From: Rhizocola hellebori
GTDB taxonomy: Bacteria > Actinomycetota > Actinomycetes > Mycobacteriales > Micromonosporaceae
DNA: 64,000 nucleotides
NCBI RefSeq assembly: GCF_016862955.1
Contig: NZ_BONY01000020.1
Coordinates: 62,001 to 126,000, forward strand
Reading direction: 5' to 3'
Shown: positions 61,087 through 64,000 of the stretch, one piece after another
Numbering within the stretch: the stretch's first letter is position 1
How the letters are laid out: each line of letters begins with the position of its first letter
The notes under the pieces: generated by a model
Told to the model about the DNA's origin: nothing
What the model saw: the letters and a program-made list of their open reading frames with translations, nothing else
Database searches by the model: none
Program-made: the position numbers and the translations under genes

Positions 61087-61646
61087 GCGGTGCCCTTCAC
61101 GCTTGCCTTGACGCGGTCTGGGTACCAGGCGGTGAACTTGAACGCGCCCACTATCAGCACGGCCGGGATGACCCAGTTCAGCCAGGCGGAGCCGCCGCGG
61201 TCGTGCTGAGCGATCAGGCCGAGCACCGCGCAGGCCGCGAACGTCAGCCCCCACACCAGCGTCAGCGTGCGGTTGACCCGTTTGAACTCGGGCCTCGACC
61301 AGAACTGCTGCGGCACCTGCTCGCGGGCGTACTGCTCGGTGAACGGCACAAAAGCCAGCGAACCGAGCACCACCAACGCCAGCACGCCGCTGGAAATCGC
61401 CTGCGAATAGTCCTCCAGCCAGATCAGCTGGCTGCGGTCGAGGAACAGCCCGGCGACGACCAGCGCGGCGAAGAACACCACCGAGACGATGTCGAGCAGC
61501 TTGACCCGGCCGCGCTCGCGCGACGGGATGAGCAGGATCACGGCGGCGAGCAATGCGCCCCCTGCCGCGTACTCCCATGTGCTCGGCCCGCACACCACCC
61601 AAAAGATGATCCAGGGCACGAAGCCCAGGAACGCCTTAGCCCCCAC
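61083..61646 (-). CDS. Membrane protein of unknown function
   Basis: 187 residues from GTG 61646. Five to six hydrophobic segments (AFLGFVPWIIFWVVCG, AAGGALLAAVILLI, VVFFAALVVAGLFL, GVLALVVLGSLAFVP, LTLVWGLTFAACAVLGLIA, WVIPAVLIVGAFKF). PFTEQYAREQVPQQFWSRPEF is a conserved-looking soluble loop. No family name is certain. It converges on the PadR operon. Confidence 0.7.
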   Translation of the reverse strand: MGAKAFLGFVPWIIFWVVCGPSTWEYAAGGALLAAVILLIPSRERGRVKLLDIVSVVFFAALVVAGLFLDRSQLIWLEDYSQAISSGVLALVVLGSLAFVPFTEQYAREQVPQQFWSRPEFKRVNRTLTLVWGLTFAACAVLGLIAQHDRGGSAWLNWVIPAVLIVGAFKFTAWYPDRVKASVKGTA

Positions 61647-61788
61647 CCGCCAAACTTCTCACATTTCCGCTGGTAGTTCCGCTGGTTAGCCAAACAAGCC
61701 GGCACTGTCCAATATCGAGGCCGGGCTCCCAAAGCTCGGCTTGCTCCACTAGCTTCGTGTCAGGGATGAGCGAACGGGGCGTGGGCTG

Positions 61789-62859
61789 ATGCGTGAGGGC
61801 TTTCTTTTGGTCGGGCACAACGAGTCCGGACCGATGGCGTCGGCTGAGGTGGGTGACCGGGTGGCCCGGCCCGCGCTTGGGCCGCCCTGGTTCGCGGTGA
61901 CCCATGACGTGGAGCGGGTGCTGTTCACCGACTGGCCGGCCCGGCTGTTCCGGGTGGGCATGCTGCCCGCGGCCACGCCGGAAGAGCAGGCCAACCTCGA
62001 CTTCGCCGCCTCCAAAATCCGGGCCGACGCCGGGTACACCCGGGTGCTCGCGGTCGAGGTGCTGCAGGAGCTGCCGGCGTCGGTCCTGTTCGGCCCGCAC
62101 GGTGAAAGGGTTGCTCCGATAGCCGACGTTGCGGCCACCCTGACGCTGGCCCAGGCGGCCGCGCTGGCCCGGGTCCGCCATCCCGGCGCGGCCATGGCCC
62201 GCTCGCGCGTGTGGCGGCGCTGGCTGCAAAGCCGGCCCGGGCGCAGCTCCGATGTGGACGGTGACCACTCGCACACCCTTGACGACGACGGCTCGCCCAT
62301 CGGTCGCGGGATGGGGCTGCTCTTCGGCTTGGTGTGGAAGGCGGCCAGGGCACGCGGCGGCCCGGACGCCTTCCGCCCCGACCCGCACCCGGCCGACGAC
62401 GGCGACGAGATCCTCCAGCAGCCCTGGTACGACGCGTCGGCCGCCCTGCTGGACGCGGCCATCGCCGAGGGCGCGCCGAATCTGTTGCAGGACAACGAAG
62501 CCGACGTGCTGTGCCAGTCTTGGCGGGCCCACCTGCGCACCCGCCGCACGGCCAGCGTGGTGCTGCACGAGGAACGCACCGACCGCTCGTGGCGCACCCT
62601 GACCGCGCGCCTGACCGAGGAAGGCGACCTGCACGTGGAAGGCCAGGACCTCAGCCGGTCGATGGGCGAGTACGAATGGGCCTACACCGTCAAGGCAGCC
62701 GACCTGCCCGCGCTCAAAAGCGCCCTGCCCGGCGAAGGGGACGACCTGCTGGCGATGCTTGCCACCCACTGCACCGGCCGGGAAGCCGACCGGACGCTGC
62801 GCGATCTGCTCAAGCAGCACGCCATCCCGCACAGCTTCTGGAGCCGCATCGACGAGTAG
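61789..62859 (+). CDS. Conserved hypothetical protein
   Basis: 356 residues, soluble, no signal peptide. Landmarks are WFAVTHDVERVLFTDWPARLFRV near the start (cut as FAVTHDVERVLFTDWPARL), a His/Asp-rich mid-region, and a C-terminal domain with EGDLHVEGQDLSRSMGEYEW, DLLAMLATHCTGREADRTLR and an HAIPHSFW end. I recall similar proteins in actinobacteria without function. Stands alone. Confidence 0.65.
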   Translation: MREGFLLVGHNESGPMASAEVGDRVARPALGPPWFAVTHDVERVLFTDWPARLFRVGMLPAATPEEQANLDFAASKIRADAGYTRVLAVEVLQELPASVLFGPHGERVAPIADVAATLTLAQAAALARVRHPGAAMARSRVWRRWLQSRPGRSSDVDGDHSHTLDDDGSPIGRGMGLLFGLVWKAARARGGPDAFRPDPHPADDGDEILQQPWYDASAALLDAAIAEGAPNLLQDNEADVLCQSWRAHLRTRRTASVVLHEERTDRSWRTLTARLTEEGDLHVEGQDLSRSMGEYEWAYTVKAADLPALKSALPGEGDDLLAMLATHCTGREADRTLRDLLKQHAIPHSFWSRIDE

Positions 62860-62902
62860 GCACAAAATCCGCGCCGCTGCTTCGCGCATGCCAAAATGAC
62901 CT

Positions 62903-63286
62903 ATGGCGACATGGGAGGAAGCCGACGGGATAGCGGCGGCGCTGCCGGAGGTCGAAGGGGCACCGGACGGTTGGCAGTGGAAGGTGAAGGGCAAAGCCTT
63001 CGCCTGGGAACGCCCACTGCGCAAGGGCGATCTGGCTGAGCTGGGCGAGCACGCCCCGCAGGGCGACATCCTGGCCGCATGGGTGCCTGACCAGGGCGCG
63101 AAGGAGGCGCTGCTGGCCGACGAGCATGGCCACTACTTCACGACCTCGCACTTCAACGGCTATGCGATCGTCCTGGTCAAGCTGGAGTCGATCGACGCGT
63201 CGGAGCTGCGCGAGTTGCTCGTGGAAGCATGGCTCGCCCGGGCGCCCAAGCGCCTGGCCAAGCAGTTTCTCGACGCCGCGGTGTAA
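62903..63286 (+). CDS. MmcQ/YjbR-family protein
   Basis: 127 residues. The compact alpha/beta YjbR fold is shown by WEEADGIAAALPEVEGAPDGWQ (cut as EEADGIAAALPEVEGAP), KGKAFAWERP, FTTSHFNGYAIVLVKLESID and VEAWLARAPKRLAKQFLD. The family binds DNA-like surfaces in some reports but has no firm role. Standing alone, 43 bp after the hypothetical gene. Confidence 0.85.
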   Translation: MATWEEADGIAAALPEVEGAPDGWQWKVKGKAFAWERPLRKGDLAELGEHAPQGDILAAWVPDQGAKEALLADEHGHYFTTSHFNGYAIVLVKLESIDASELRELLVEAWLARAPKRLAKQFLDAAV

Positions 63287-63304
63287 GGACCTGCGGCTGT
63301 AGAC

Positions 63305-63499
63305 CTATGGAACGGTGCGCTCGATGGCGGCGGCGCCCCACTCGGCGAGCTCACGGCGAGCCCGCTCGACGTTCTTGGGGGTTGGGTCCTGCCCCTTGGC
63401 AATGGCCAGGTCCTCGGGCTCCCAGGGCTGCTCAGCCCCGGTGCGGAAGATCATGGCAGGACGGTGGATTGGCGTGGCCGGGGTTACATCCTCGAGCAT
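63305..63499 (-). CDS. Small hypothetical protein
   Basis: 64 residues from ATG 63499, with GGGAG 5 nt upstream. Polar, with PIHRPAMIFRTGAEQPWEPE and NVERARRELAEWGAAAIERT forming a likely C-terminal helix. No family recognised. It lies downstream of metE on the same strand with a 55-bp gap. Confidence 0.55.
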   Translation of the reverse strand: MLEDVTPATPIHRPAMIFRTGAEQPWEPEDLAIAKGQDPTPKNVERARRELAEWGAAAIERTVP

Positions 63500-63554
63500 G
63501 GTTAACTCCCATCTGCCGGACACGCCAAATCTCCCACAGCATCGAGCCTGATCG

Positions 63555-64000
63555 CTAGACTTTCCCCCGCATTAACCTGGCTGCCTCCACCACGTTGCGC
63601 AGAGCTGCTTGCACCTGGGGATAGGTGCGCGTCTTCAAGCCACAGTCCGGGTTCACCCAAAGCTGCGCGGCGGGAACCGACTTGCTGGCATAGGTGAGCA
63701 GCTCCACGACCTCGGCCACGTCAGGGACCCGGGGTGAGTGGATGTCGTACACGCCTGGGCCCAGCCCGCGGGAGAACGCGGCCGCCGTGGGTTCGGCCAG
63801 CACCCGGGCATGCGAGCGGGCCGATTCGATGGTGGTGACGTCCGCGTCGAGGGCGTCGATGGCGGCGAACGCGGCAGCGGCGTCGGAATAGCACAGGTGG
63901 GTGTGGATCTGGGTGCGGTCGGACGCGCCGGAGGTGGCGTGCCGGTACGCCTCCACCGCCCACTGTAGATATTCGGCCTGGTCACGCTCGCGCAGCGGGG
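63555..64000 (-). CDS. metE: Cobalamin-independent methionine synthase MetE, 3' part only
   Basis: About 148 C-terminal residues, continuing off the right edge. Conserved landmarks are LRERDQAEYLQWAVEAYRHA (quoted as QAEYLQWAVEAYRHA), IHTHLCYSD with zinc ligands His and Cys, DADVTTIESARSH with the Glu ligand, and WVNPDCGLKTRTY with the last Cys. MetE transfers a methyl group from 5-methyltetrahydrofolate-polyglutamate to homocysteine. Its promoter and any B12 riboswitch would lie beyond the window. Confidence 0.93.
   Translation of the reverse strand, partial: PLRERDQAEYLQWAVEAYRHATSGASDRTQIHTHLCYSDAAAAFAAIDALDADVTTIESARSHARVLAEPTAAAFSRGLGPGVYDIHSPRVPDVAEVVELLTYASKSVPAAQLWVNPDCGLKTRTYPQVQAALRNVVEAARLMRGKV

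Noticed and set aside
63555-64000. Cobalamin riboswitch for metE
   Set aside because: Only the 3' end of metE is in the window; its leader lies beyond the right edge.
1-64000. tRNA, rRNA, insertion sequences and prophage genes
   Set aside because: No cloverleaf-like tRNA sequence, rRNA stretch, transposase or phage structural motif was recognised while reading both strands; a covariance-model search was not possible.

Overview
This is a high-GC, gene-dense chromosomal window from a filamentous-type actinobacterium. The paired Scr1-type helix-turn-helix/DUF397 genes, a DUF574 SAM methyltransferase, a PknB-type kinase, several ECF sigma factors, TIGR03086/DinB-like proteins, DUF1206, DUF2630 and many GTG starts point to Micromonosporales, Streptosporangiales or a related order. 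The species cannot be fixed from the sequence. No rRNA, tRNA, CRISPR array or insertion sequence is visible.

Layout. 0-3.4 kb: the 5' part of a sensor histidine kinase (cut by the left edge), a 750-bp spacer with a degenerate tandem repeat and two LacI-type palindromes, and a secreted pectate lyase. 3.7-6.2 kb: an AT-richer island of orphan polymorphic-toxin pieces (partial Hint domain plus toxin tip) and coupled candidate immunity genes. 6.2-11.2 kb: methyltransferase, metallophosphoesterase, DUF1152, pentapeptide-repeat, TIGR03086 and cyclase-like toroid genes. 11.2-16.8 kb: a tightly coupled operon of an ATP-grasp ligase, two PaaK-like adenylating enzymes, an MFS exporter and an SDR, which looks like a small biosynthetic cluster. 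17-26.8 kb: DinB-like, PH-like, secreted-repeat, SDR/DUF2867, DUF1206 and small membrane genes, then a heterodimeric ABC exporter.

27.2-32.2 kb: a TPR-CHAT caspase-like protease divergent from a subtilisin-like protease, an ECF sigma factor and an acidic partner protein. This two-protease/sigma module is the most interesting candidate system here. 32.3-45.8 kb: signalling genes, including a GGDEF-EAL protein, a lipoprotein, a sigma factor fused to a membrane anchor and extracytoplasmic domain, an MscS-like membrane protein, an M23/propeller protein, a Ser/Thr kinase, the DUF574/Scr1/DUF397 set, a second GGDEF protein with an altered motif, a PPC protein and a methyltransferase.

45.8-58.3 kb: carbohydrate use. 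A secreted Ig-like protein, a GH3 lipoprotein and a propeller-like protein lie on the minus strand. A LacI regulator, sugar-binding lipoprotein, two CUT1 permeases (no ATPase gene) and a GH38 alpha-mannosidase lie on the plus strand, followed by an alginate-lyase-family protein behind a near-perfect palindrome. 58.3-64 kb: TauE/SafE permease, a frameshifted GNAT acetyltransferase, a PadR/HAAS-domain/small-membrane-protein operon, membrane and hypothetical genes, an MmcQ/YjbR protein and the 3' end of metE (cut by the right edge).

Starts were moved from the longest reading frame where a Shine-Dalgarno sequence, a 4-nt stop/start overlap or a signal peptide argued for it. All family calls come from reading motifs; no database search was run.
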